The notes: a model not told the origin generated them from the sequence alone. Numbered from the stretch's first letter, positions 31,121-42,227 are shown. The stretch: 64,000 nucleotides of DNA from Alentia gelatinosa (GCA_950022655.1 OX465582.1:95246704-95310703); one strand, 5' to 3'. Made by a program: numbers and translations.

Positions 31121-31399
31121 ATCAAGAGACGTCACGAGTTTGAGTCTGAGTTTATTTATGCCACACATTTTGTTGGCTCCGTAATTTCACGAGTCGAAGA
31201 CGAGTGACATAACGGAGCCAACTAAATGAGTGGCATAAATAAGCTCAAACTCAAACGAGTGGCGTCTAGATTTTATCCTACCCTGTTCCTATATTTTTTC
31301 AGTATCAGAAAGTAGTGGCATAAACAACACTTTATGTCACACCCGTGAAATAAACAAATCCCATGTTAAGCCTATGGCGTTTTTTATTAGGGGTAGGAT
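31121..31399 (-). mobile_element. Helentron-like foldback element, family Hel-I
   Basis: The hairpin runs from GACGTCACGAGTTTGAG to CTCAAACGAGTGGCGTC, with the apex ACGAGTCGAAGACGAGTG. The module TTTATCCTACCCTG to TAGGGGTAGGAT follows, with the core CATGTTAAGCCTATGG. A second copy lies in inverse at 48877-49150. Confidence 0.7.
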
Positions 31400-31940
31400 A
31401 ATGTATCGAGAACTCCTCCTCTCAGATAAAGCTTGACAGTAGTGTACAAAAAGTGTATTCTAAGGAAGCCTTCAAAAAGTGTGTAGAGAATCTATAAAAA
31501 TAGATATTTGTAGTATGCTGACGTATGCACATGTTTTATGTATTATATGTTGTCATAATGATTAACTCCAATCAAACCATTCATGTATTTCAATCGCCGG
31601 TATAACTGTAATCTGCAATGACCTACAAGACTCAACATGGAAGAACTGTTGTAACGAAAAGAATGCGGAATAAAGATTATAGAAAAAACAGACAAAAAAG
31701 TCCTTCCATAATTTTCTCGTAATCCGTTCAGATTGCCACAGTTTTTGTTGTATTGGTTTATCATTGTCGAGGATTTAGATAATATCATACGTAAGGCTTA
31801 AGGTAAGGTTAAGGGTTGCTTTGCTAGAGACATTAATGGTCCAATGTCGCAACGATGTGACCTTGGCAGGTGCTACGGCGTTAAACTTTGCGTTTTATCT
31901 GTATCTGTTCCTACTCGCTCTCCACCCTGTTTCTCTGTTG
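31400..31940. other. No gene recognised
   Basis: AT-rich; no supported feature. Confidence 0.4.
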
Positions 31941-31944
31941 GGGT

Positions 31945-32265
31945 AGTAAGAGAAAACGTAGTTAGTGTACCCGTAAGGATAGCCATTCAAGGTCTATTTC
32001 CCATGAAATACGTCCCGACGCCGGAGGCAGAGGGACGTATTTTATGGGACAAAAGGCTGAGAATGACATCCCTACGGCCTCAGTCACAAAGTTTTCTTAT
32101 TATCATATCTCTAAATATCTTATTTTCATTTTTTTTTCATTATCATTTATCTTATTCTTTTATTATTATTTATACTATTATTCATATTATTTATACTGTA
32201 CCCCTAGCAGCGGGTAGTATTTCGTAGATGTTCGAAAAAAAAGAGATATATAATAATAAGGTACA
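31945..32265. mobile_element. Helentron-like foldback with CCCCTAGCAGCGG tail
   Basis: A hairpin CCCATGAAATACGTCCC / GGGACGTATTTTATGGG has outer arms GTAAGGATAG... / ...CATCCCTAC. An AT-rich spacer and then ACCCCTAGCAGCGGGTAG near 32200 follow. The tail motif is shared with the Hel-H pair at 37656-38340. Confidence 0.5.
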
Positions 32266-32520
32266 TTGTAGTTGGCTGGCAGCCTATCAGTACTGGTAGC
32301 ACAGCAACGGGTAGCTGGCCTCAGACCCTTTGCTCTGTAGTGATAAGGTTGGAGAGTGTTCCTAATTAAGGTCTGGTCCCATCTGGAACTGCCTCCTCCC
32401 CTCCCACCTTCACCTACTGACTAGTGGCCAGGTGAGAAAGTTAATTACACGAAGACTGTCCCTGAGATGGTCAGCCGTTGTCAAGAGGTTTGAGGAACCA
32501 GGGGCCCGTTGAATATTTAT

Positions 32521-32887
32521 ATTGAACTGCATCGAGAATTATACAAATACGCTCCACACGTTTGGATGGGCCGCAATCGTCATCGAGATGAAGTCGAGTG
32601 ATGATTACGGCCCATTCAAATGAGTAGAGTGTTGTTTATCCTACCCCTAATGAAAAACTCAAGTGCGGTTCTAGATTTATCCCTCCCTCCTTTCACTGAC
32701 ATTAAATAGAATCAAAATATCAAAATAATTCAAATTACTGCGCAAATGCGGTTGATTGATAGCTATGACAACACCTCTTATTCACTCCACCACGACCATG
32801 GCATAGTATTGTCACTTTATCGTGGTGATCGTTGAATAATTTGTTCTAACGTTATTCCTATGGCTAATCTTGTACCAGGGGTGAGAT
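32521..32887 (-). mobile_element. Helentron-like foldback element, family Hel-D, diverged
   Basis: The hairpin starts TTGAACTGCATCGAGAAT with arms GGGCCGCAATCGTC / GATTACGGCCCAT. The module ends CTTGTACCAGGGGTGAGATA. An extra TTATCCTACCCCTAATG tract interrupts the hairpin's right arm. Confidence 0.6.
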
Positions 32888-32889
32888 AA

Positions 32890-33060
32890 TCTAGGATCAG
32901 ATATGAAGACCCTTTTCTGTACCTCATACAAGGGTTATCGTTTAAAAATATTAAATTCGTTCTCTAACGTTAGCTGTCCACAAGTGTTGAATTAAGTTGA
33001 CCCACATCATCCCTGGGTCTCCTTGGCGTACAGAAAGGGGTGTTCATATATGAGCCTAAA
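32890..33060 (+). mobile_element. GGATC MITE, near-complete copy
   Basis: It starts ATAATCTAGGATC directly after the Hel-D element. It contains CCCTTTTCTGTACCTCATA and GTTGAATTAAGTTGACCCAC, and ends in a decayed ATGAGCCTAAATTGTTATC. Confidence 0.6.
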
Positions 33061-33330
33061 TTGTTATCCGTCATATACAAATTCCCCATTTATATGTATG
33101 GGAACTCAGTAAACCACGACCCATTATATAAAATTTGTCAGATACCATAACGGTGTTATACAGATTCAAATCCGTGGTATACGGCCTTCAAAACCATGGC
33201 ATACTATGGGAAATAGTCCCTTTGTACCATAGAGCAAAAAATAGTGCCTATTAATATATATTTTGATATGTATTACTAGGCGTCAACCACTTGTGGTTTA
33301 CAGCCGCCAGTGCACAAAACCATTGATTAT
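33061..33330 (-). mobile_element. Hel-J foldback element, copy 2
   Basis: Inverted relative to 2085-2480. It shares ACGACCCATTATATA, GTGGTATACGGCCT, CCATAGAGCAAAAAATAG and the hairpin end GTGGTTTACAGCCGCC...CACAAAACCAT. One hairpin arm is missing. Confidence 0.5.
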
Positions 33331-33340
33331 TGTCTGTTTA

Positions 33341-34150
33341 TGCACTCGTCATTTTGGACTGTTTGGGAATTCATCGGGCATCGCGGAGTGGGTGGGAAAT
33401 GATTTAGACCCTGAAGGTCCAGCCTTAATTTTGAAATATAATGCCACATTCCCATCAGGCATGGTCATACATCCCATTTGCTTGAGGATACGTAACAGTG
33501 ACATCTAGGTAAATGGCCTGAGTGGGTTAGTGGTTATTCATAGCTGCATATCACGCAACATGCAGAGCATGGTATCCATGCTGATCTAGACTCAGAGACA
33601 TGTTTAGTATTTCATCATATGATTAATACGGTTTTTTTTTCTTTCTTTTTTTAGCTGCCTAAGAGATACAACCTAACCTCGTCCCAAGCATAATTAGTAA
33701 CTAGGAGTGTGATTGGACAGCTTTCTGCTCTATGGGGAATATTTTTGAGCTATAGAAATTCATTTGATATTTGTCTGATTTAATAAAGAATGTGATTTGA
33801 GATATAATTTTATATAGGTTGCTCATCCCGACGACGTACGTGATGAACTAGATCTGTTTCGAGTAATTCAAAATTCCTGAAGTACACTTTGTTATGATAC
33901 AACATGATACACAATTTTGTCATAATTTTGCCAAATCAAGAAATGTTTATATAAACGCAAGCGTACTCGTCTCCATGGAGTGGATCTTCCGTACAACTAC
34001 CGGGTAGACTATAAAAAATAAAACAAGTGTTTATACTGTAGACAACTAGACTGGTGTGGACAATACAATATGTACTCAAGATTTATCATATTATACACCT
34101 GTTATAATTATCATCATGTAATTGTGCTCATACATCCTGTAATGTTTTAA
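33341..34150. other. No gene recognised
   Basis: AT-rich; no supported feature on either strand. Confidence 0.4.
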
Positions 34151-34156
34151 GAATTT

Positions 34157-34429
34157 ATCTCACTCCTGGTATTTTTCCCCATAGACTTGACATTGGGAAC
34201 TCGTATCTAACGTCCATGGAGTATCTTTTCTAATGGGTGATTATGTCACAGAGGTTAGCCATTTAGTCAATGTGAGGGGTGAGATAAATTCAGAAAGATA
34301 TTCAAGTTTAGGGTCAGAATTTGATCTCATCTGGTTTGAGTCGCTGCATAATTCACGCGGCTTCGCCTTGTCAATTCAAACTCGATGGGATACGAGGTTT
34401 TACCCTAAACTTTCATAGGTTTCCTCTCT
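34157..34429 (+). mobile_element. Helentron-like foldback element, family Hel-A
   Basis: It starts ATCTCACTCCTGGTATTTTT, with the core CATAGACTTGACATTGGGAA and the 3' subTIR GAGGGGTGAGATAAATTC. A hairpin with the apex CGCGGCTTCGCCTTG follows, ending TTTCATAGGTTTCCTC. Confidence 0.75.
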
Positions 34430-35010
34430 AGCCCTTCACATGAGCTTTAAAGCTGTCTCCGTATCCTTTTTGTTGTATCTCTATCGACAGTCTATCCAAC
34501 GAGTATATACTCGTTGGTCTATCCCATAGTTTAATGCCTTGCAGCAGCGGTGATTTTTGTTATATATTTCAGTATTGTTTTTTTTTCTGTATTATATATA
34601 TTTTCATTGTTCATCTTGTATCTTTCGATGGTCTTTCTCCACAGTGGTTTGGGTCCATACTCCACCAGTTGATGAACGAGAGAATGTGACATTTTTTTTC
34701 TGAACTCAAGCCTTCGTATTTTACATATTCAATACTCATTAAATGTCATTGTTGAAATAACTTCATACAATGATGGCGTTTACGTTGATGAATTCCAATG
34801 AGCATATCTATGAATAATTCATTAATTGTTTGTCGCCAGTGATTGAACTCCTAAATAATTACAGTATTCTGATATCTGTGTCGTTTAATTCTCCACAAGA
34901 GATGACTAGTTTAGATATGTCATCCCCTCATCTTGCAAGCTATCTAATCCAAAACAAGAAGATTTTAGTAATTGGGAAAAATGTGTTTATTCATTTAAAA
35001 AAAAATGAAT
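34430..35010. other. No gene recognised; 22-bp palindrome
   Basis: CCAACGAGTATATACTCGTT is part of an exact palindrome at about 34497-34518. Nothing else is supported. Confidence 0.4.
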
Positions 35011-35014
35011 AGAA

Positions 35015-35200
35015 ACGATATTCTTTGATTCATGTACTAAATGTATAATCCGCACGTTAGTAATCAATCTGTATTTTTTCATTTCTAGGTATGTATGGCA
35101 GATTTCCTCCTGATGGGGCGTAAGTCAACTCACTTTTGTATTACATTTTCTGTTCCTTTTAGACAGTGTCAATGTCAGTACAGTACCGAGTTGCTATAGA
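35015..35200 (+). other. Exon-like or recursive-splice-like module, copy 2
   Basis: It matches 11500-11690, including ATCCGCAC, AGTAATCAATCTGT, ATTTTTTCATTTCTAG, GTATGTATGGCAGATTTCCT and GCGTAAGTCAAC. The 31-base stretch between the AG and the GTAAGT differs from copy 1 at two adjacent positions. It is open in the MYGRFPPDG reading. It could be an old duplication of a microexon with its intron flanks, or a dispersed repeat. Confidence 0.3.
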
Positions 35201-36140
35201 GCTATAGAGCAAAGAAGTAATCCTTATTATTATGCCCTTTAATATGGTAATCACTGGGTTTAATCTCTCCGAAGAGCTGGATAATAAATACAACAAACCA
35301 TTGTTATTTAAGCAGGCCATCCGTTCTCTCAGTAGAGTCTATGACTTGCAGAGAGTTGCATTTTCAAACCCATTTTATCTCAAGCCGCTCCGAATTACCC
35401 GTGAAACAGTCTGTTAATCGGCTGTGTTTAACGCCGCTGCTACAATCAGAATGATAGAGTGAGGTCGAATGGGTGTAGCACAACCCATGCTGTGGTCAAA
35501 TTTTAAAAAAACCCATCATATCCGGCATCAGAGTAGCAAGGCGACCAATGGGCGCTATGGGATTCAATATCGATATCATGTAACAATTGCCAACGTCTCA
35601 GCCACTACCAACACCATCACAAACGATACGCGGACACACTGACTGAGGGCCATCCAGTGCATCCTGTCCCTGAAAAATATCCAGCCAGGAACCCGCAGCC
35701 AGGAACATATGGTCGGTGGTGGTTGGCGTGGAAAATGACAACCCAGCAGAGTCCTTGCAAGTCCAGTATACACTCCTTGCGCCTCGCCAAAGCCTATTCT
35801 CTGCTTGGAGAGTGGACTGATGGGAAGCAGACCTCTCGCGGGACGTGACCAGGGTCACGTGATCAACTGGAGTCAAAGAGAGGGTGAACAGCACCATGCC
35901 ATTCCATTATCCACCAATCATGTCGTCAATACGTGAGGCTGGGCAGTCAGTCCGGGCAGAGTTAGGCACTGGGCTATGCGTGCTACGGCGTTATGTCATT
36001 TACGTCCTTTGTTTCATGTCTTTTTTTCCCTCTACTTTAGCGGGTGAATGAACTTGGGCCATGCTGGTTGGCGAAGCGTCGTAATGTGGGGAGAAGTTTA
36101 CTGACGTTCATCAGTAAATCACAGCCTCCGTGAAGGTACT
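35201..36140. other. No gene recognised
   Basis: Short frames without recognisable motifs. A solitary CTCTGCTTGGAGAGTGG at 35800 is one arm of the mini-foldback family. Confidence 0.4.
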
Positions 36141-36146
36141 GTGTTT

Positions 36147-36422
36147 ATCCTACCCCTCATATAAATCTCCATAGACTTAACATGGAGTGACTGTATGCCA
36201 CGGTTATGCCATATAACAATTATATGCCACAGTTGACATATGAAGTTAAAAACATGTTACCGGGTAGGATAAAATCTAAACGTCACTTAATTTCATACCA
36301 TTGTTTACATGGCATTCATTGTCTTCTGCTACAGACATCACTCAGCTCCGCCTCGTGATATCATTCCGCGAATACAACTCATGCCATATAAACAACTGTA
36401 TGAAATTTCGTGACGTTTCTTG
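36147..36422 (+). mobile_element. Helentron-like foldback element, single-copy family here
   Basis: It starts ATCCTACCCCTCATATAAAT, with the core CATAGACTTAACATGG and the 3' subTIR CGGGTAGGATAAA. A hairpin follows, AAACGTCACTTAATTTCATA to TATGAAATTTCGTGACGTTT, with the apex ACTCAGCTCCGCCTCGTG. Confidence 0.7.
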
Positions 36423-36429
36423 ATAGTAC

Positions 36430-36790
36430 GTGGTTACTGGAGAACTCGACCCGAGAACTCGACCTGCGAATTCGACACGTTTTACATAGTAATGGATAAG
36501 ACAGAATCGTAAAAAAAAGAGAGCTATGACTTGGAAACTTTTAAACAAATAAACCAGCAGATTTGGAAAATAAGTCTTGTAAGGTTTAGGGGTTGGGCTT
36601 AGAGCTGGGGTTAGGGATGGGGTTATGGTTATAGGGTTAGGGTAAGGGTTATAGGGTTAGGGTTATAGGGTAAGGGTTATAGGATTAGGGGTAGGTTTAG
36701 GGATAGGGTTGAGGGTAGTGTTTTCTGTTTGTTTCCTTCCCCCGAGAAGACCAGATTTGAAGCCAAGATAACATACATAGAAATAACATT
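36430..36790 (+). mobile_element. TIR element with telomere-like core, copy 2
   Basis: It starts GGTTACTGGAGAACTCGACC. The core at 36594-36719 is a run of GGGTTA/GGGTTATA variants. It stops near AAGATAACATACATAG without the right-hand GGGTCGAG repeats and abuts a 5'-truncated Hel-D element. Confidence 0.65.
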
Positions 36791-37086
36791 AGGAAAAAAT
36801 ACTCAACGATCACCCCCATAAAGTGACAATACTACGCCACGGTCGTGGCGTAGTGAATTCGCTAGGTATATTCGAGCTATTCTGATATTCTGATACTATC
36901 TAACAGCATAGAAAGGGCCCAGGGGTAACATAAATCCAGAACCGCACTCGAATCGTAAAATAGACAATACTCCACTCGTTTGGATGTGCCATAATCATCA
37001 CTCGGCTTCGCCTCGATGACGATGCGGGCACATCCAAACTCGTGGAGTATTGTCTATTTATACGATTCTCAATGCAGTTCTATATA
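36791..37086 (+). mobile_element. Helentron-like foldback element, family Hel-D, 5'-truncated
   Basis: Module tract ACTCAACGATCACCCCCATA, a GGGTAACATAAATCC subTIR remnant, then a hairpin with the apex ACTCGGCTTCGCCTCGATG, ending TCAATGCAGTTCTATATAA. Confidence 0.7.
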
Positions 37087-37650
37087 AATTCGTTCACGTC
37101 TAGCCTCCTGGTCCCGGTTAGTAGGTGGGGCAGCGTGGGAGGAGGAAGGCGGACCCACTTTTCCGAGAAGGCCTCAGGGCACTTACCACCTGGAGAGGCC
37201 AACAAGCTTTCAACTCTTTTAGCCAGGTCTGCTTTACAGTTTTGGTCAGTTGCAGTAAATCTTGAAGGTCATGAACTACTTTGGTGAATGAAAGTAAGTT
37301 TTCAAGTATATGGACTATTTTGGCTAGTGAGAAGAAGTTTTGAATGCTAGGGATGATTATTGTCATTGTGAATGAAAAGGTTATAGTATCACCATACTCA
37401 TACCTACATCATCTACCTTGTTTATATTGTTACTATTACCTGTCGGTTTAACATGGTTATATGTATGTTATGAGTTGTCGTGTTTACCAAGCTCGGTGGA
37501 AGATCTCACCTCGGTGAGAACCGGTGTAAGCTGTAAACTATTTGGAGCAAATATTGAAGATCTGCATACATCAACAGGGACTTGTGGAAGTAATCTGAAA
37601 ACCACTATTCTTCCCAATGCTAAGTATATGGAGAAAAAATACCAGGGGTG
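37087..37650. other. No gene; end contains a Hel-type module remnant
   Basis: The last 40 bases (TGCTAAGTATATGGAGAAAA, ATACCAGGGGTGACATG) resemble a Hel-A/Hel-E module end. The rest is unassigned. Confidence 0.35.
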
Positions 37651-37655
37651 ACATG

Positions 37656-38009
37656 ATAGAGGGAAACTATGTTCCGGTGAGCAAAAGTTCAAAGTTACGA
37701 GGTGAGGACCGGAGGCCCAAGGCGTCAGTCCTCACTGAGTAACTTTGCCTTTTGCTTACCTGTACTTGGTTTCCCTATTCATATATACCTTCAAATATCG
37801 ATAAAAATGGTTATTTCTTTACCTATGATAGCCCCAAGAAAAATGGCCACCATTATCAAGTAACTGCAACAGCTATGTTTTCGTCCCAGCGCTCTTTATA
37901 TCACGTGGTCAGCCTGGGACGAAAACATCACCCTCACTACATAACTCATAATTACTGCACCCCCAGCAGCGGTATGTAACTATAGAGTATTCCGACATGG
38001 GTATATAGG
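37656..38009 (-). mobile_element. Helentron-like foldback element, family Hel-H, tandem unit 1
   Basis: The hairpin AGAGGGAAACTATGTTCCGG to TACTTGGTTTCCCTATTC is followed by the ACCTTCAAATATCGATAAAA module and the tail CACCCCCAGCAGCGGTATG, ending GGGTATATAGGAATAG. It is directly joined to unit 2. Confidence 0.65.
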
Positions 38010-38340
38010 AATAGAGGGAAACTATGTTCCGGTGGGAATAAGCCAAAGTTATGAGGTAAGGGTTGAAAAAATTACTGCCCAAGGTGTAGCCGCGGGCAGT
38101 AATTTTTCCAAGCCTTACCGAGTAACTTTGACTTATTTCCACTGGTACGTGGTTTCCCTATTCCTATATACCTTCAATTGTCGGCTAATATCGATAAAAA
38201 CCGACCGTTTGAACGTCAACCTGTGCAGAAAACGTCAACCTGGGCAGTAACTTCAACCTGGGCAGTAAACAAAAGTTATTCCACCCCCAGCAGCGTTAAG
38301 TAATCATAGGTTGTTCGCTCATAGGTATATAGGAATAGCA
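38010..38340 (-). mobile_element. Helentron-like foldback element, family Hel-H, tandem unit 2
   Basis: Same order as unit 1: AGAGGGAAACTATGTTCCGG, hairpin, ACCTTCAATTGTCGG, then CACCCCCAGCAGCGTTAAG and GGTATATAGGAATAG. The hairpin interior differs from unit 1, with arms AAAAATTACTGCCC / GGGCAGTAATTTTT. A short CGTCAACCTG(G/T)GCAG triplet repeat lies at 38214-38266. Confidence 0.65.
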
Positions 38341-38690
38341 TTGTCTGCATACATCTTTGTGTAATCAGCTCACAGGTAGAAAGAAGTAGGGATCTTGGAC
38401 TCCCCACTTCAGAGTTGACTGCATATCACACACGCACACTCACACCAAGTTCCACACACAGGATCCTGATGGATGTATGGCCTAATGCAGTGTAGACTGA
38501 CAGCCACGCCCAATACGCCCCGATACCGTTTACCGCCAGCCTCACCACCCGGCAGCATCACTTACCATTCCCCCGCCCATCAATCATTCACACACACTCC
38601 GCCTGCGTTTACCTTTACTTTATTTCTGTCACGGTTTGGTTGGGTTTCGTATTATCTGATTTTTACTGCAACATCATCAAATCTTGGGAA
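38341..38690. other. No gene recognised
   Basis: No supported feature. Confidence 0.4.
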
Positions 38691-38697
38691 ATATTAA

Positions 38698-39029
38698 CCC
38701 TTTAAGGATGGCCACCTGTGGCAGAGCTGTCACCATAAGGATGGGTGCTAGTGATAGTGCATATCTCTAGAGGACGAACACATTTTGAATAAAGTCAGAA
38801 TTTGATATTCCATTACGTGATATTATTGGTAATCAATGATATTTCACTTATTTTCGCTTACTAATATTGATTTTGATGTTATAGCTACATTTCCTGAAGA
38901 TTTCATGTATATTGATAAATCATCTCCTTGTCAAAAACAATTTTATTGATTTAAAAGAAATGATACCTTGAGGCATCATTCGGCCTGGGGCGGTTGATGC
39001 CTTTGAAGGTATCCTTCGTCCTTAAAGGG
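38698..39029. mobile_element. piggyBac-like MITE, intact TTAA sites
   Basis: TTAA lies at 38694-38697 and 39030-39033. The ends CCCTTTAAGGATGG and TCGTCCTTAAAGGG are inverted. The interior carries GATACCTTGAGGCATC. It has no transposase. Confidence 0.75.
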
Positions 39030-39033
39030 TTAA

Positions 39034-39090
39034 AGAAGAAACCAACATGTTTTGGTCAAAGAAGGCGTCGTTCTCCACGAGTTTGGTCAA
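39034..39090 (-). mobile_element. Hel-G hairpin fragment
   Basis: GAAACCAACATGTTTTGGTC and GTCGTTCTCCACGAGTTTGG match one arm of the Hel-G hairpin. Confidence 0.5.
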
Positions 39091-39200
39091 ACCCAAAGTA
39101 AGTCTAATTGAATAAATTGGACGTTTAACTCCACCAACAGACAAAAACAAATCTGTAAAACACCACAAAGTCAACACAAATCTGACCAGGATGAGCCGAG
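39090..39200 (+). repeat. Flanking duplicate, left copy (SINE-tail-like)
   Basis: It contains GGACGTTTAACTCCACCAAC and ACACCACAAAGTCAACACAA with GATGAGCCGAG. It is repeated beyond the Hel-D element at 39530-39615. Confidence 0.5.
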
Positions 39201-39204
39201 ATTA

Positions 39205-39524
39205 TATAGAACTGCATTGAGAATCGTATAAGTAGACAATACTCCACGAGTTTGGATGGGCTGCAATCGTCATCGAGGCAAAGCCGAGTGACAATTATGG
39301 AACAGCCAAACGAGTGGAGTATTGTCTATTTTACGATTAAAGTGCGGTTCTGGATTTATCTTACCCCTTTCTATGACATTAAATATCATCACAACTTCAG
39401 AATAATCAGAATATACTGAGCAAATGGCCGTGGCGTAGTATTGTCACTTTACCAGGGTGATCGTTGAGTATATTTTTCTAATGTTATTCCTATGGCTAAA
39501 CTTGTACCAGGGGTGAGATAAAGG
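39205..39524 (-). mobile_element. Helentron-like foldback element, family Hel-D
   Basis: The hairpin starts TATATAGAACTGCATTGAG, with the apex ATCGAGGCAAAGCCGAGTG. The module TTATCTTACCCCTTTC to CTTGTACCAGGGGTGAGATA follows. Confidence 0.7.
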
Positions 39525-39529
39525 GTGAG

Positions 39530-39615
39530 GACGTTAAACCCCACCAGCAGACAGAAACAAACCATGGAGTAAAACACCACAAAGTCAACACAGATCTGAT
39601 CAGGATGAGCCGAGA
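39530..39615 (+). repeat. Flanking duplicate, right copy
   Basis: GGACGTTAAACCCCACCAGC and ACACCACAAAGTCAACACAG with GATGAGCCGAG repeat the left flank. Confidence 0.5.
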
Positions 39616-39754
39616 CGACGAGTTCCTCACTGAGAGCAGCTCGTGAGTCTAATTGAGCAGCAGGACATATCTACTGGTGGCCTGGTTGACAGGTGAGGAG
39701 ATTGCCTTTCGTGTCAGATAATATATAGCATGGCACCTCAGGCCACCAGTCTGC

Positions 39755-39808
39755 CACTCTCCCAGCAGATCTTTCGCGGCGCTTGCGTTTCCAGATCTCT
39801 GCCTCAAC
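39755..39808. repeat. Mini-foldback, CTCTCCCAGCAGA type
   Basis: CACTCTCCCAGCAGATC, CTTTCGCGGCGC and CCAGATCTCTGCCTCAACC. A near-identical 3' portion lies at 29653-29700. Confidence 0.5.
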
Positions 39809-39810
39809 CC

Positions 39811-40720
39811 AGTGCTGGGTATCCACTAAAAACAGGGGGAACCAGCCAATATTACAGATTCAAAACAGGGTAACTGTCAAAGGTTATGTAACTCAAACAA
39901 CTCATATATTATGGGAATTGTTAAATGAGCTTTGCAGGAAATCCAACTGTTTCTTTTTCAGCTCTAAACCACTTTATGATGTGAAACCACCGTTGATTAG
40001 ACTGCTCCTTCAAATGAGTATGTGCGTTATGTTGACAAACAAAACCACGAGGTGCTTTCCAGAGAAGAAAGTAATCCCTAAGACTATGTCTTGTTTGAAA
40101 TAACAAATAACATAAATTAGTGTATATAATTTACCATATAGTATAATACGAAATACCCCGACAAAGTGCACAGGATTTGGGATATTTGAAAAACTGGCGT
40201 ATGGGGCAGATTTTGCCCCAAAAAAGGTAGGATCTACACTCGGAGAGTGCCAGTCTGTCTGCCTTTATGTGTGTGCGTGCGGGAGGGGGGGTGTTAGACC
40301 TCTGATTATAGACATGACGGTATGCGGTAAAATGCTAAGCGTTACATTTTTTCATAGCCTGAAATCCGCTTCTCTCACGGATTTATTAGTATCCCTATGC
40401 CAGTTTGGTTATCGAAGTCCAGTCACGTGTCGCACTGCCCATGGCGTATAAAGGAACCACTCCTGCTTCCCTAAAAGAAATTAGCAGGATGTATGGTCTA
40501 TATATTACATGTTAGCCCTGTGTAGGTAGTTTGCAAGTTCCCGAGAGTATGTTACAAGATGATTTCCTTGGAAAGAAGCACATTGAATTACGAATAAGGT
40601 CTATGTATAACCAACACTGAACAATACTCAATATGTATCAGCATCTCCATCATGCTGTCGATGGACATTTGCAGGGTTGCATAATGCTGTATATCTAAAC
40701 CAGACTTTACCTTACTGTAT
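39811..40720. other. No gene recognised
   Basis: The 106-residue + strand frame at 39783-40103 begins in the mini-foldback and has no domain. Confidence 0.4.
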
Positions 40721-40723
40721 AGT

Positions 40724-40985
40724 GTATAGAGCATATAGCTATTGTGCAATGGACGCGGCCATCTTGCCCCCGACCATATCCAAAACACCAGGTCGCGGGA
40801 CCAATTATCAAGGGATTTTAAAGAAAATATTTTTTGGGCTTGCCATGGAGGAATTTTAGCCTTGTCTCAATACCATCTGTAGATTATAACAACTGATAAC
40901 AGTGGTTGATCACAGTGGCGGTATCTTACAATTTCCTGGTGGATGATGGCAGAACTAGCATTCAATCTGTACCCTATAGGCAGGA
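40724..40985 (+). repeat. Dispersed repeat R2, copy 1
   Basis: It shares CATAGCTATTGTGC-like, GGAGGAATT, CTTGTCTCAATA, AACTGATAACAGT, ATCTTA and ATGGCAGAACTAGC blocks, in order, with 53076-53312. Ends undefined. Confidence 0.5.
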
Positions 40986-41357
40986 CTGTATAAGGATACA
41001 GATAAAGATATTTTTGTATTCTGCAGTATATATATTGGTGCATGTGATAAAATCTTTTGTATACACAATTAGGAGGAAGTGAACATAACTGCCTGGAATT
41101 TCCTACGTCCTATTTGCAGACATATCTATGATTGTGCGATGACTCAGTGCATATCCTGGTTTATCAGCTGCATTAAATGAGTGACGTGATAAAATCATAA
41201 TACGGAGTGGGACGGGGTGGGGAGGTGGAGGGGGGATATGGCGAGCTGTTGACGTAGATAACGCTGCAGCTTCTCCACACGGAATCCCCGAGCTGCTCGT
41301 CACACTACACACAACTAGTGAGCGACTCACTCTGCATGCTCAGGCTAGAGCAGAGCT

Positions 41358-41399
41358 AGACTTGCTCAAGTCTGTGATTATTTTTTTTTTTTTTTTTTC
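41358..41399 (-). mobile_element. Mutator-like MITE end fragment plus poly-T
   Basis: CTAGACTTGCTCAAGTCTGTG is a single terminal repeat; a T-run of about 18 follows. Confidence 0.5.
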
Positions 41400-42180
41400 A
41401 TTTGGTAAAGATTCGTTGGTTACAGGACCTCGCTCTTCCATCTTCCCGTACAACAACCGTTTGAGTTAAACACATTATATTCCTCAGTTTGAGATCAGGT
41501 CGTTTGCTATATAGGTAACAACTATTAAATAAAATATAATTACATAGGTTGAGTGTGATGAGATTACATATGAATGATGATAATACGTATATATGGATGA
41601 TAGGTAACAATACAATTTGATAATGTAAAAAAAAAACCAAAAAAAACAACAAATAATAATAATATTAACAACAATATAGGCATACATTTAGTGGACAAAT
41701 GACATTCACCGCATTTGAGATATGAGATTCACAGAGATCGTCAATCTAGTTTGTTGATATGTAGTGTGCTAACTAGGTTAGTTAAGAACATAGCAATCCC
41801 AAACTAACATCACAAGGGGATTAGGTATTTTCCCTACTTTTGTTTTGGTATTATAGATTACTAGAACGTGGCAATAACACCTCTATGGCGAGCCGATGTT
41901 ACCTTGATAATGACAACTTCCTGTCACTTTTCAACCAGGATGCGATGATATCACCAAGTTATGATTGTTACCTGTATAACAACAAGCGACACCACCAGGG
42001 GAACTGGACATTGCCGTGTTCTCACTCTCCAGCACAGTACAGTGTTGGAGTATTGTTCACCAAGCATTTTTCTTGCAATTCTTTGATTACGGATATTATT
42101 AAGCAATAAAGCTATATTTGGACTTCCCTTAACGACTCACGAGCCCAGGAATCAATGGTGAGGTGCAGAGTAGGGGGTCG
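41400..42180. other. No gene recognised
   Basis: Strongly AT-rich. Frames are low-complexity Tyr/Ile/Phe. Confidence 0.45.
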
Positions 42181-42188
42181 GTGGTATT

Positions 42189-42227
42189 ATCTCACCACTG
42201 GTATTTTTGTCCCATAGGCGTAACATT
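42189..42227 (+). mobile_element. Hel-G fragment left of a SINE
   Basis: ATCTCACCACTGGTATTTTT and CATAGGCGTAACATTG are the 5' end of a Hel module. The hairpin end GAACGACGACTTTGACGAAA reappears at about 42750, beyond the SINE. Confidence 0.55.
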
